From assembly GCA_949372805.1 (NCBI GenBank), contig CASIBH010000008.1, forward strand, positions 38,766 through 102,765: DNA of 64,000 bases. The letters are read 5' to 3'. A program made the translations under genes and the position numbers. The notes beneath the pieces are model-generated. The model saw nothing but the letters and a program-made list of their open reading frames with translations. It was not told where the DNA came from and searched no databases. Positions 25,818 to 37,177 of the stretch are shown here, piece after piece; the stretch's first letter is position 1, and each line of letters opens with the position of its first letter. This DNA is from an uncultured Flavobacteriales bacterium (GTDB lineage Bacteria; Bacteroidota; Bacteroidia; Flavobacteriales; BACL11).

Positions 25818-26690
25818 CTAGTAATTTTCAATTTGTAAAGCTACTTTTTCCATCAACCATCTAGGTGTAGAAGTAGCTCCACAAACACCAACTTTAATTG
25901 CATCATTAAACCAACTCTCATTAAGCTCATCAACATCTGAAATAAAATATGTATTTGGATTCTCTTTTTTGCAAGTAGAATAAAGCATCTTACCATTAGA
26001 ACTTTTAGTGCCACTAACAAAAATCACTACATCATTCTCCATAGAGAAATTTTTAAGATGTGGTTCTTTTCTAGAGACTTGACTACATAAGGTATCATGA
26101 ACAATAAACTTAATTTCTTCTTCACTTCCGGCATCAACAATTCTTAATTTTATTTTTGCTACTATATCAGCAAAAGCCTGAGGACTTTTTGTAGTCTGAG
26201 AATATAAATAAATAGGTTTTTTAAAATTAATTTTATTTAAATCCTCATCAGAATAAACAATAATAGCCTCTCCTTTAGTTTGACCTACAAGACCCGTAAC
26301 TTCTGCATGCCCATCCTTTCCGTAAATAACAATTTGACCTTCAATATCCTTAATATCTTTATGGCCTTCTTTTATCTGATGTTGTAATTTTAAAACTACA
26401 GGACAAGAAGCATCTAACAATTGAATATTATTTTTTAGAGCTAATTTATATGTTGCAGGTGGTTCACCATGCGCTCTTATTAGAACTTTACAGTCTTTTA
26501 ATGTTTTAAATTTTTCGTGATCAATAATGTGCAAACCCATATCATTAAGCCTATCAACTTCCTTATCATTATGAACAATATCACCCAAACAATATAGTGA
26601 ATCTTCAACAGAGAGAATATCTTCAGCCATTTGAATAGCATATACAACTCCAAAACAAAAACCTGATTTTTTATCAATTACTACTTGCAT
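25818..26690 (-). CDS. ispH: 4-hydroxy-3-methylbut-2-enyl diphosphate reductase
   Basis: A 290-residue iron-sulfur enzyme (LytB) that forms IPP and DMAPP in the last step of the MEP isoprenoid pathway. The three cluster cysteines are in SGFCFGV (residue 12), DASCPVV (about 95) and VCGATSTPRW near the C-terminus; the catalytic Glu/His region HGEPP, HAEVTG and DTLCSQVSRKE is present. It overlaps cmk by ten bases, and is the last gene of lon-porQ-cmk-ispH. DMAPP feeds MiaA, also encoded in this window, but the two are on separate transcripts. Confidence 0.96.
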   Translation of the reverse strand: MQVVIDKKSGFCFGVVYAIQMAEDILSVEDSLYCLGDIVHNDKEVDRLNDMGLHIIDHEKFKTLKDCKVLIRAHGEPPATYKLALKNNIQLLDASCPVVLKLQHQIKEGHKDIKDIEGQIVIYGKDGHAEVTGLVGQTKGEAIIVYSDEDLNKINFKKPIYLYSQTTKSPQAFADIVAKIKLRIVDAGSEEEIKFIVHDTLCSQVSRKEPHLKNFSMENDVVIFVSGTKSSNGKMLYSTCKKENPNTYFISDVDELNESWFNDAIKVGVCGATSTPRWLMEKVALQIENY

Positions 26691-27382
26691 AAAATATTTT
26701 TTTTTGTTTTAATTAAATCAGAAATAAAATGATACTGCTGTTCTTCGGTAACAGATGTATTGTTAAATAAGATACAGTCACTAGCTTTTATTAAAGGATT
26801 TAATTCACGGTTTTCATCATCAAAATCTCTTTCTCTTAAATTATTTAGCACCTGATCAAAAGTTAGCTCAGAATCAGTATCTTTTACTTCGTCAAATCTT
26901 CTTTGAGCCCTAATATTAATATCTGCTGTAATAAATAATTTAATCTCAGCGTTAGGCATTACTTTAGTGCCAATATCTCTGCCATCCATCACAACATTTT
27001 TATTCTTAATAATATTTTGCTGAATATTTATCAGCTTATCTCTTACCTCCTTAATTTGACTAATTTTACTTACATTTTGAGAGACTTCAAAACTTCTTAT
27101 AAATAATTCTACATTTTCTTCATTCAAAAATGTTTCTATTTTTTTATGAACTTTATTATATCTAAATACAATATCTATTTTATGAATATGCTTTCTTAAT
27201 AGATCAAGATCAATTTTATTATTTATAATAATCATATTTTTAAGACAATAATAAGTAACCGCCCTATACATTGCTCCAGAGTCGACATAAATCATTTCAA
27301 ATTTTTTTGAAATAAATTTAGCAATTGAACTTTTCCCACAAGAAGAATGTCCATCTATAGCTATATTAATTTTTGTATTCAT
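26681..27382 (-). CDS. cmk: (d)CMP kinase
   Basis: A 233-residue P-loop kinase that phosphorylates CMP and dCMP. It shows the Walker A IAIDGHSSCGKSSIAKFIS, YVDSGAMYRAVTYY for substrate binding, VMDGRDIGTKVMPNAEIKLF and the lid-region RAQRRFDE. The length is normal for bacterial Cmk. The gene is placed 2 bases after porQ and overlaps ispH, so it belongs to the lon-porQ-cmk-ispH run. Linkage of porQ with cmk is, as far as I recall, common in Bacteroidota, though their functions seem unrelated. Confidence 0.95.
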   Translation of the reverse strand: MNTKINIAIDGHSSCGKSSIAKFISKKFEMIYVDSGAMYRAVTYYCLKNMIIINNKIDLDLLRKHIHKIDIVFRYNKVHKKIETFLNEENVELFIRSFEVSQNVSKISQIKEVRDKLINIQQNIIKNKNVVMDGRDIGTKVMPNAEIKLFITADINIRAQRRFDEVKDTDSELTFDQVLNNLRERDFDDENRELNPLIKASDCILFNNTSVTEEQQYHFISDLIKTKKNILCK

Positions 27383-27384
27383 TT

Positions 27385-28407
27385 TTATAAGCCAAAAGTA
27401 CTAAGATTTGTACAAATACTAAAACTATTAAAGTTTCCAGAAACATGATAAGAAGACCTACTAAAATTAAATTTGAACTTTGACAAATTTAATCCGACAC
27501 CAAAAGAAAAACCATTAGCAGTAGAGAATGATGGTAATGACATATTAAATCTTTTCTGAAAATTAAGCCCACCTCTAAGAACAAATATTTGTTTAAACAA
27601 ACTTAATTCACCTCCTAAAATAAAATGTCTTAAAATCTTCTTGGCAAAGGGTTCTTCTTTTTGAATCAGTAAACCAGTTTCTATATCTGTTTGTGTTAAC
27701 AAAGAATAATCATTTGAAATATCGTATTTCTGTAAATTATGAAAAACTAAAGAATATCTAAAAGGCAAATGTTTAAGTAATTTAGAAACACCAAATTGTA
27801 ATTCAAATGGAATTATTTCATCAATTGTGGTATATGCACTTATTTTAGAACCAATATTTTTTGCCAGCAAGGTTGCAGAAAAATCTCCTTTACTATTTAA
27901 ATATGTTGTAGATATATTTGAAGTAAAAGCCGAAGATTGATAGTTTTCGTATTTAGAATTAAGGAGATTAAGACTAACACCAAAAGTAATTTTCTCATTT
28001 ATTTTTTTACCAATTCCAAGTGTGAACACTTGATCACTTGCAGAGAATTCTCCTGATTCGATTCCAATAGAGTTAGTCTGTTGAAATACCCCATAATCTA
28101 TGGAACTAATTCCTATTAAAATTGAAGCAAAATCTTTAATCTTCTTAGAATATTGGAAAGAGACTAAACTAATATCAGAAAAATAATCAACATAATTTAA
28201 TGAAAGATCATTATCATTATTTGCATTTATCAAAGAAGGTACAACAGTAGCTAAGCTAATATCATTATCAAAAATAGAAATTAGACTCCCCCCCATTGCT
28301 AAAGATCTTGGAGATAATTCTAAATTTACAAATTGGTATGCACTATTAGATTGAGAAAAGAGATATAATGGAAAAAAAAATATTATTAATAATATGTTTA
28401 TTTTCAT
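27385..28407 (-). CDS. porQ: Type IX secretion system protein PorQ
   Basis: A 340-residue predicted outer-membrane beta-barrel with a signal peptide (MKINILLIIFFFPLYLFS). The N-terminal SAYQFVNLELSPRSLAMGGS followed by DNDISLATVVPSLIN is the typical PorQ/PorV-like start, and the body alternates short strands (FSFGVGLNLSKFKFNFSRSS). PorQ is needed for T9SS-dependent secretion in Porphyromonas and takes part with PorU, PorV and PorZ in cargo attachment. The setting next to cmk and lon agrees with other Bacteroidota. It supports that the T9SS cargo in this window is truly exported. Confidence 0.88.
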   Translation of the reverse strand: MKINILLIIFFFPLYLFSQSNSAYQFVNLELSPRSLAMGGSLISIFDNDISLATVVPSLINANNDNDLSLNYVDYFSDISLVSFQYSKKIKDFASILIGISSIDYGVFQQTNSIGIESGEFSASDQVFTLGIGKKINEKITFGVSLNLLNSKYENYQSSAFTSNISTTYLNSKGDFSATLLAKNIGSKISAYTTIDEIIPFELQFGVSKLLKHLPFRYSLVFHNLQKYDISNDYSLLTQTDIETGLLIQKEEPFAKKILRHFILGGELSLFKQIFVLRGGLNFQKRFNMSLPSFSTANGFSFGVGLNLSKFKFNFSRSSYHVSGNFNSFSICTNLSTFGL

Positions 28408-28416
28408 TACTGAAAT

Positions 28417-30831
28417 TTAATTAATTATTGCAATATCTGTAACATCGATCATATTTTCAACATAATGAAACGTTAATCCTTTTAAATAATCATCATCTAT
28501 CATCATAATATCTTTTTTATTTTGAGAAGAAAGAATTATCTCATTAATTCCTGATCGTTTTGCAGCCAAAATCTTTTCCTTTACCCCTCCAACTGGCAAT
28601 ACTTTTCCTCTTAAAGTAATTTCTCCAGTCATTGCAACTTTAGATTTAACTTTTTTGCCAGAAAAAACAGAAACTAATGAAGTAAACATTGTTATTCCAG
28701 CAGAAGGACCATCCTTAGGAGTGGCACCTTCAGGAACATGAATATGAACATTCATTTCTTCAAAAATCTTAGCATCAATATTATAATCAGCTGCATGAGA
28801 CTTTAAATATTCTAAGGCAATAATGGCAGATTCCTTCATTATTTTACCAATATTTCCAGTGATTGTTAAAACACCTTTTCCTTTACTCAAACTACTTTCA
28901 ATAAAAAGTATATCCCCACCAACGCTTGTCCAGGCAAGTCCAGTAACAACTCCAGTGATCGAATTATCTAAAAAGCTATCTCTATCAAATTTTGGAGGAC
29001 CTAATACTACCTCAACAATTTCATTGGTTACAGTTATTTCATAATCTTGCTCCATAGCAATAGATTTTGCAGCATACCTAATCATTTTACTAATCATTTT
29101 CTCTAATCCTCTCACTCCAGATTCTCGTGTATATTGATCAACAATTTTCTCTAAAACTTTTTCAGAAATAATTAGATGCTTATCTTTAAGACCATGACTT
29201 AGTAATTGTTTGGGCAAAAGATGTTTTTGGGCAATCTTTACTTTTTCTTCAACTGTATAGCCAGTAATTTCTATTATCTCCATTCTGTCCCTTAAAGCAG
29301 GCTGAATACTAGATAAAGAATTTGCTGTAGCAACAAATAAAACTTTAGACAAATCATAGTCCAGCTCTAAATAATTATCATGGAATTGCTCATTTTGCTC
29401 TGGATCTAACACTTCTAATAATGCAGATGATGGATCTCCATGACTATCTCTTGTAACTTTATCAATTTCATCAAGAACAAAAACAGGATTTGATGATTCT
29501 GCTTTTTTTATAGCCTTAATAATTCTTCCGGGCATTGCTCCAATATACGTTCTTCTATGCCCTCTAATCTCAGATTCATCTCTTAAGCCTCCAAGCGATA
29601 CTCTTTCGTATTTTCTACCTAAAGCTTCTGCAATTGACTTACCAAGAGAAGTTTTACCAACCCCAGGAGGACCATATAAACATAAGATTGGAGATTTCAT
29701 ATCTCCTTTTAATTTTAAAACAGCTAAATGTTCTATAATTCTTTTTTTAACTTCTTCTAATCCAAAATGATCTCTATTTAAAACTTCATTTGCTTTTTTG
29801 AGATCAAAATTATCTTTAGTATAATCATCCCATGGCAGCTCTAATATAAGCTCAATGAAATTTCTTTGAACACCATAGTCTGACATAGAAGGATTCATCC
29901 TCTCTAACTTCTTTAACTCTTTACTAAATGCCTCTTTAATTTTTGAAGACCATTTCTTTTTTGAAGCTTGGTTTCTCATCTCTTCAATTTCTTTAGCTGA
30001 GCCTGACCCTCCTAATTCTTCTTGAATTGCTTTCATCTGTTGATTAAGAAAATACTCTCTTTGCTGCTGATCTAAATCCGTTCTAACTTTAGATTGAATC
30101 TCATTTTTCATCTCCAACATTTGCAATTCTTTAGTCAAAAGCTCTAGAACGCGAGTAGATCTTTTGTCAATATCAAGTTCTTCTAAAAGAGATTGTTTTT
30201 CTTTTAAACTTATGTTCATATTTGAGGAAACAAAATTGATAACAAAAGAGGAACTTTTAATGTTTTTAATTGCAATAGAGGCCTCGGATGGAATTGTAGG
30301 AGATTCTTCTATGATTCTTAGAGCTAAATCTTTTATTGATGAAACAATAGCATCAAAATCTTTATTGGATGATTTTTTTTCTGAATAATCATTAACTTTA
30401 GCTTTGAAATAAGGAGCTTCTTGAACAACTTCATTAATTTCAAAACGTTTTCTACCTTGAATAACTGCCGTTATGTTTCCATCGGGCATTTTAAGCATTT
30501 TTAATATTTGAGCTACTGTACCAATAGAATTTAAATCGCTTTTAGTAGGACTTTCAACACTTGAGTCTTTTTGAGATAATACACCAATTAATTTATTTGC
30601 CTTTTCAGCATCCTTAATTAACTGAATAGATTTCTCTCTAGCTATAGTTATAGGAATGATTACTCCGGGAAATAAAACAGTATTCTTTAATGGAAGAATA
30701 GGTAATATTTCAGGATTCTTTTCATTATCAATTTTTTTTTCATCCTCATCACTCATTAACGGAAAGAACTCAGTGTCCTCATTTATGACATCTGACAACA
30801 TAATATTATTGAAAGCAAATTTTTTATTCAT
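28417..30831 (-). CDS. lon: ATP-dependent protease Lon
   Basis: An 804-residue cytosolic AAA+ protease that degrades damaged and regulatory proteins. The N-terminal LON substrate domain (PILPLKNTVLFPGVIIPI near residue 44), a helical segment, the AAA module (Walker A YGPPGVGKTSLGKSIAE; Walker B VFVLDEIDKV; HRRTYIGAMPGRII) and the C-terminal peptidase with the catalytic Ser in PKDGPSAGITMFTS and Lys in GGVKEKILAAKRSG are all intact. First gene of its run. Upstream is TACCTTTTG, one base off the usual -7, so the promoter is uncertain. Confidence 0.97.
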   Translation of the reverse strand: MNKKFAFNNIMLSDVINEDTEFFPLMSDEDEKKIDNEKNPEILPILPLKNTVLFPGVIIPITIAREKSIQLIKDAEKANKLIGVLSQKDSSVESPTKSDLNSIGTVAQILKMLKMPDGNITAVIQGRKRFEINEVVQEAPYFKAKVNDYSEKKSSNKDFDAIVSSIKDLALRIIEESPTIPSEASIAIKNIKSSSFVINFVSSNMNISLKEKQSLLEELDIDKRSTRVLELLTKELQMLEMKNEIQSKVRTDLDQQQREYFLNQQMKAIQEELGGSGSAKEIEEMRNQASKKKWSSKIKEAFSKELKKLERMNPSMSDYGVQRNFIELILELPWDDYTKDNFDLKKANEVLNRDHFGLEEVKKRIIEHLAVLKLKGDMKSPILCLYGPPGVGKTSLGKSIAEALGRKYERVSLGGLRDESEIRGHRRTYIGAMPGRIIKAIKKAESSNPVFVLDEIDKVTRDSHGDPSSALLEVLDPEQNEQFHDNYLELDYDLSKVLFVATANSLSSIQPALRDRMEIIEITGYTVEEKVKIAQKHLLPKQLLSHGLKDKHLIISEKVLEKIVDQYTRESGVRGLEKMISKMIRYAAKSIAMEQDYEITVTNEIVEVVLGPPKFDRDSFLDNSITGVVTGLAWTSVGGDILFIESSLSKGKGVLTITGNIGKIMKESAIIALEYLKSHAADYNIDAKIFEEMNVHIHVPEGATPKDGPSAGITMFTSLVSVFSGKKVKSKVAMTGEITLRGKVLPVGGVKEKILAAKRSGINEIILSSQNKKDIMMIDDDYLKGLTFHYVENMIDVTDIAIIN

Positions 30832-30899
30832 ATTTTCTTATTTCTACAAAAGGTAAATACAACTTCTATGCCAATGCTTCAGGAAAGACTTAATGGCAG

Positions 30900-32057
30900 T
30901 TATTTTTCATTACGATAACGTTTTGTCATACTATAAACGTTGTCTAATAGATTTTGTTCTGTATTATCTAACATTAGTGATCTCCTTTTAAAAACCTTTT
31001 TAGCAGTTTCAAAAAATTTATTTTTATTATGAATAGAAAATCCTATAGCTCCTCCCCAACTAAAAGAAGGAATGAAATTTCTAGGAAATCCTGCTCCGAA
31101 TATATTCACACCTACTCCAACAATTGTTCCTGTATTAAACATAGTATTAATACCACATTTTGAGTGATCTCCCATAATTAAGCCACAAAACTGAAGCTTA
31201 GTTGATTCAAAACTTTCATTTTCATATGACCACAACTTTACATCTTCATAGTTATTTTTAAGATTAGAATTATTTGAATCTGCACCTAAATTACACCACT
31301 CTCCAATTATTGAATTTCCTAAAAAACCATCATGAGCTTTGGATGAAAAACCAAAAAAAACTGAATTATTAATTTCTCCTCCAACTTTACAATGAGGTCC
31401 AATAGAAGTAGGGCCATAAATTTTAGCTCCCATTTTAACAACAGAGTTATCTCCGAGACTAAATGGACCTCTAATAATAGAACCTTCCATGATTTCAGAG
31501 TTTTTACCAATATAAATGGGGCCTGTTTTTGAATTAAGAATACAACATGAGATTTTAGCTCCTTTTTCAATAAAAATATTATTACCTATCAAAGTATTTG
31601 AATCATCAAGTTTTGCAGATTTCTTTTCTTTAGTCAGTAATTCAAAATCATTTTTTATTTGATTATTCATCTTATAAAAGAGATCAACATTTTTTTCTAA
31701 AGACGAGATATTAGTGTTTGATTTTATAAAATGAATTTTTTCTAAATTAAAATCGCTATTTCTAAATGCAATTACAAAATCATTATAAATTAAACCTTCT
31801 CCATCTCTTAAATTATTTAATTCAATAATTAAATCATCACTGGGTAAAACCTGTGAATCAATCCATAAATTATCATTGGATATATTAAGATGAAATTTAT
31901 TCTGCAAATAATCTTCAGTCTTAACTGAAATATCATTATAATAATATGCCCATTTTTCTTTTATAGTAAGAATACCATATCTGAAACCTGAAATTGGCCG
32001 TGTAAAACTAAGAGGGAAATATTTCTTTTGGTTTGAATCAAATAAAACTATATTCAT
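30900..32057 (-). CDS. GlmU-like protein (nucleotidyltransferase-like plus left-handed beta-helix)
   Basis: A 385-residue protein of the GlmU-related family found in Bacteroidota (TIGR03991 type). The N-terminal part begins MNIVLFDSNQKKYFPLSFTR and lacks the G-x-G-T-R-M pyrophosphorylase signature, so it may not be an active uridylyltransferase. From about residue 150 it is a hexapeptide-repeat beta-helix (GNNIFIEKGAKISCCILN, GPFSLGDNSVVKMGAKIYG, GPTSIGPHCKVGGEINNS), the acyltransferase-like half. A sugar-nucleotide role is likely but the substrate is unknown. Its -7-like element overlaps the terminator spacing of rpmE2 upstream. Confidence 0.82.
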   Translation of the reverse strand: MNIVLFDSNQKKYFPLSFTRPISGFRYGILTIKEKWAYYYNDISVKTEDYLQNKFHLNISNDNLWIDSQVLPSDDLIIELNNLRDGEGLIYNDFVIAFRNSDFNLEKIHFIKSNTNISSLEKNVDLFYKMNNQIKNDFELLTKEKKSAKLDDSNTLIGNNIFIEKGAKISCCILNSKTGPIYIGKNSEIMEGSIIRGPFSLGDNSVVKMGAKIYGPTSIGPHCKVGGEINNSVFFGFSSKAHDGFLGNSIIGEWCNLGADSNNSNLKNNYEDVKLWSYENESFESTKLQFCGLIMGDHSKCGINTMFNTGTIVGVGVNIFGAGFPRNFIPSFSWGGAIGFSIHNKNKFFETAKKVFKRRSLMLDNTEQNLLDNVYSMTKRYRNEK

Positions 32058-32071
32058 AAAATTATTTTAAA

Positions 32072-32079
32072 CAAATTTA
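32072..32079 (-). promoter_or_regulatory. -7 promoter element for the GlmU-like gene
   Basis: Minus-strand TAAATTTG fits TAnnTTTG, 14 bases before the ATG and directly after the rpmE2 terminator. Confidence 0.45.
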
Positions 32080-32082
32080 AAT

Positions 32083-32112
32083 AAAAAAACCTCATACAAT
32101 CGCATGAGGTTT
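32083..32112 (-). terminator. Rho-independent terminator of rpmE2
   Basis: Perfect 9-bp stem AAACCTCAT/ATGAGGTTT with an eight-base loop, followed by a T-run on the minus strand, 24 bases past the rpmE2 stop. Confidence 0.9.
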
Positions 32113-32136
32113 ATATTACTTAGAACAAAGTAAAAT

Positions 32137-32391
32137 TTACTTTTTTAATTTGTTGTATTTGTTTTTAAATTTATCAATACGTCCAGCAGTATCAATCATT
32201 TTAGATTTTCCAGTATAGAAAGGATGTGAATCAGAAGATATTTCCATCTTGATTAATGGATACTCATTTCCGTCTTCCCATTTAACAGTTTCTTTAGATT
32301 CAGCGCAAGACTTAGTTAAAATTGCAAAGTCAGTAGACAGGTCTTTAAAAACACAAAGTCTATAATTTTCTGGGTGTATTCCTTTTCTCAT
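32137..32391 (-). CDS. rpmE2: 50S ribosomal protein L31 type B
   Basis: An 84-residue L31 of the zinc-free type B. The features are [17 protein letters not shown] at the N-terminus and [20 protein letters not shown] near the C-terminus; the CxxC zinc ligands of type A L31 are missing. Type B forms replace zinc-binding L31 under zinc limitation where both exist; only this copy is seen here. It is monocistronic with a two-box promoter and a strong terminator. The C-terminal tail is lysine-rich, suited to rRNA binding. Confidence 0.95.
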   Translation of the reverse strand: MRKGIHPENYRLCVFKDLSTDFAILTKSCAESKETVKWEDGNEYPLIKMEISSDSHPFYTGKSKMIDTAGRIDKFKNKYNKLKK

Positions 32392-32410
32392 GATATTAAA
32401 ATTTGGATTG

Positions 32411-32441
32411 CAAAATTAACAAGTTTTATTAAACTAGCAAA
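32411..32441 (-). promoter_or_regulatory. Two-box promoter of rpmE2
   Basis: Minus-strand TTTG (32441-32438), 19-base spacer, then TAATTTTG (32418-32411), a full match to the Bacteroidota -33/-7 promoter. The leader would be about 15 bases. Confidence 0.7.
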
Positions 32442-32459
32442 TTAGATATCTGTTTTTTA

Positions 32460-33392
32460 TTAATTTAAATCTGTAAGTAAATTATTTGTTTTTGTTACAG
32501 CTTCAGCTGACGCTTTTAAATTTGACAATTCACTTTCCGAAAGATCAACCTCAACAATTTTTTCAATACCGTTTTTACCAAGAATTACAGGTACACCGAT
32601 ACATATATCGTTTAAACCATATTCACCATCTAACATTGTTGAACAAGGAAACATTTTTTTCTGATCACAAGCAATTGCTTGAACAAGTGAAGAAACAGCA
32701 GCGCCGGGAGCATACCAAGCAGAAGTTCCTAGCATGCCAGTAAGAGTAGCCCCTCCAACCTTTGTGTCATTGAGTACTTTTTCTAGTCTTTCTTCTGAAA
32801 TTAATTCAGTTACTCTAATACTATTTCTTGTTGCAATTCTTATTAGGGGAATCATTCCTTTATCTGAATGACCACCTATTACCATGCCATCAACATCTGA
32901 AATTGGACATTCTAAAGCCTCGCTTAATCTATATTTGAATCTTGCACTATCGAGAGCACCTCCCATACCAATAATTCTATTTTTCGGAAGCCCTGTAACC
33001 TTGTGAGTTAAATACGTCATGGTATCCATTGGGTTACTAACAATTATTAAAATAATATTAGGAGATTGCTGTATTAACTGTTGAGATACTGATTTTACAA
33101 TTCCAGCATTAATACCTATTAATTCCTCTCTAGTCATTCCAGGTTTTCTAGGGATTCCACTTGTGATAACGGCAATATCACTATTAGAAGTTTTCGAATA
33201 ATCATTTGTACTTCCAGTTATTCTTGTATCAAAACTATTTAATGATGCTGTTTGCATCAAATCCATTGCCTTTCCTTCAGCAAAATTTTCTTTAATATCA
33301 ACAAGAACAATATCTGAGGCAAAATTTTTCATTGCAATATATTCTGCACAACTAGCTCCTACGGCTCCCGCTCCAACAACTGTAACTTTCAT
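32460..33392 (-). CDS. mdh: Malate dehydrogenase
   Basis: A 310-residue NAD-dependent TCA-cycle enzyme that interconverts malate and oxaloacetate, of the LDH-like MDH group. The N-terminal nucleotide-binding motif is VGAGAVGASCAEYIA with the NAD-selecting Asp in VLVDIKE. The substrate-binding ITSGIPRKPGMTREELIG and VSNPMDTMTYL and the catalytic His in VIGGHSDKGMIP are present. It is placed 57 bases after gyrB, which may mean a shared transcript or a weak promoter of its own; no consensus -7 is seen in that gap. Together with AcnB and Icd it covers three TCA steps in this window. Confidence 0.96.
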   Translation of the reverse strand: MKVTVVGAGAVGASCAEYIAMKNFASDIVLVDIKENFAEGKAMDLMQTASLNSFDTRITGSTNDYSKTSNSDIAVITSGIPRKPGMTREELIGINAGIVKSVSQQLIQQSPNIILIIVSNPMDTMTYLTHKVTGLPKNRIIGMGGALDSARFKYRLSEALECPISDVDGMVIGGHSDKGMIPLIRIATRNSIRVTELISEERLEKVLNDTKVGGATLTGMLGTSAWYAPGAAVSSLVQAIACDQKKMFPCSTMLDGEYGLNDICIGVPVILGKNGIEKIVEVDLSESELSNLKASAEAVTKTNNLLTDLN

Positions 33393-33426
33393 TTTTATAT
33401 ATAATTTTTATTAATAATAATTAACC

Positions 33427-33438
33427 AACTAATTAGTT
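33427..33438. other. AT-rich perfect palindrome between gyrB and mdh
   Basis: AACTAATTAGTT is a 12-base perfect palindrome in the 57-base gyrB-mdh space. It might be part of a weak terminator or an operator; no T-run follows on either strand, so its role is unclear. Confidence 0.25.
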
Positions 33439-33449
33439 AATCTATTTTT

Positions 33450-35408
<1,959 letters not shown>

Positions 35409-35425
35409 TTAATTGTATGTTATAA

Positions 35426-35433
35426 CAAATATA
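35426..35433 (-). promoter_or_regulatory. -7 promoter element for gyrB
   Basis: Minus-strand TATATTTG (perfect TAnnTTTG), 23 bases before the gyrB ATG; no -33 TTTG. The rest of the 105-base space to the barrel gene shows nothing else. Confidence 0.5.
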
Positions 35434-35507
35434 CAATTATACATTCTTTTAAATATGAAAATTAACGATGAAAAGCACTTAGATTTTTCAACAAAAGTTG
35501 ATAACTT

Positions 35508-37172
35508 TTAGAAAGAATATTTCAACCCAAATAAGACATTAAATCCATAATCAAAATAACCATGAAAAAGTTCATTTTTTTGTCCTGTTATATTATTTAA
35601 ATCAAAATTAAATGATAATTTTTTTGAATAATTATAGCTTAAGATTAAATCGAAGTCAAGGTAATCTTCAAGCTCAACAAATATTTCAGATGGATAAATT
35701 AATAAATTTGTCTCTGTTAGCGTACTTCTACCAGACATAAAGCTAATATTTGGTGATATTTTTAACTTATCTCTTAAAGAAATGGGAATTGATAATGAAG
35801 AAATAAATTTAGGGTAATAAGGAAGATGCTCATCAAAATAATTAAAGTAATTTACTTCAAAATCAAGAGCAATAACACTTCCAATTTCATTGAAATAATG
35901 TAATGATGCATACAGCTGATTTACATCTTTATATTGGGCAATAAATCTTTGAATAGAAGAAATATTTTGTCTTTTAAAATATAAAATATTATTAATCTTT
36001 GAAAATGAAGTATTCAAAACAATATATTGATTTTTGGATAAATGATTTTTCATTAAAAAATAAACCTCTTTAGAAAAAGTTTTTTTCAATTCCTGACTAA
36101 AAATACCATCATCAGAAATCTGCTGATTAGTTCCAAATGAATGGATAAATTGATTGTCTTCACTTAATGTGCGCAAAGAATTTCTTTTATTACAATCTCT
36201 CAAACCAAATTGTAAAAAGACAAAATCATTTACTAGTTCTTTTGAAAATTGAATGTGCGGAAAAATAGAAATCTCAGTATCTAGAGTGTCATCTTGATAC
36301 TCTAGATTAAGACCTAAATCAATTTTAAAACCATACTTATCAATTCTCGTTGAAGGATAAAATATGAATTCCTTCACATCCAAACTTCTCCTTCCAAAAG
36401 CAATCTCATCTCTAGAATAATTTAAATAATTATTAAAACCTAGAAAACATCTAATAAGATTATCAGTATTTTTTCTTTCTAATAAACTTCTGAAATGAAT
36501 ATGATTTTCAGACATTTCATTTAAGTCAGAGATATAAAAGGAAGTATTGTGTTTAAAGCCATTAGAAAATGGCCTTTTTGAAAACGCATTAAAAGATATC
36601 TTAGAATACCTAAATTCATTCTTAAAATTAAATATTGAAACATCTCTATCATAAGTCATGTTAATAGAAATAACATTATTAGGCTTAAAAAACTTTAAAA
36701 AACCATAAACACTTTGATTAGTATTCTCAATCTTGTGATTACTCGATGTAATTGGGCTAGACAGGGCAAAGGCTTTATAACTATTTTGATTATGAGTTAA
36801 TGACAAACCGTAGAAAATAGATTTTGAATGTTTTTGATTAAATGAAAATTGTCCATTACTTTGAGATAATGTCCCTATGCGTAAATCTATCTTGTAATTT
36901 AAAAAATCTTTAGCTCTATCATGCTTAATTTTTGCAGGATTAATTTCTCTTATTAAATATGGAGAATAAAACAAAGTGTTAATATAAGAGTAATTTTGAG
37001 ATTTATCAATTTTTGTAGTATCGCTAAACGAAGCTTGTTTATTAATTTTAACAGCATCAGGAATTTCAGGCTTAAATCCTTCTATAACTATTATTTCTGT
37101 TGTATTAAGATCTTGAGCAAATATTGGATTAAAAAACGCAAAAAAACATAGAGTAAAAAGTATTTTTTTCAT
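35508..37172 (-). CDS. Outer-membrane beta-barrel protein (TonB-receptor-like, plug-less), paired with TPR gene
   Basis: A 554-residue protein with a signal peptide (MKKILFTLCFFAFFNPIFAQ). The mature N-terminus EIIVIEGFKPEIPDAVKI is a conserved-looking segment that I associate with Bacteroidota proteins annotated as TonB-dependent receptors. The rest is alternating beta strands, and it ends in a terminal phenylalanine (FGLKYSF), as outer-membrane barrels do. I see no carboxypeptidase-like domain and no plug motif. It starts five bases after the large TPR gene, so the two are probably co-expressed as an envelope pair. Substrate and function unknown. Confidence 0.75.
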   Translation of the reverse strand: MKKILFTLCFFAFFNPIFAQDLNTTEIIVIEGFKPEIPDAVKINKQASFSDTTKIDKSQNYSYINTLFYSPYLIREINPAKIKHDRAKDFLNYKIDLRIGTLSQSNGQFSFNQKHSKSIFYGLSLTHNQNSYKAFALSSPITSSNHKIENTNQSVYGFLKFFKPNNVISINMTYDRDVSIFNFKNEFRYSKISFNAFSKRPFSNGFKHNTSFYISDLNEMSENHIHFRSLLERKNTDNLIRCFLGFNNYLNYSRDEIAFGRRSLDVKEFIFYPSTRIDKYGFKIDLGLNLEYQDDTLDTEISIFPHIQFSKELVNDFVFLQFGLRDCNKRNSLRTLSEDNQFIHSFGTNQQISDDGIFSQELKKTFSKEVYFLMKNHLSKNQYIVLNTSFSKINNILYFKRQNISSIQRFIAQYKDVNQLYASLHYFNEIGSVIALDFEVNYFNYFDEHLPYYPKFISSLSIPISLRDKLKISPNISFMSGRSTLTETNLLIYPSEIFVELEDYLDFDLILSYNYSKKLSFNFDLNNITGQKNELFHGYFDYGFNVLFGLKYSF

Positions 37173-37177
37173 ATTAT

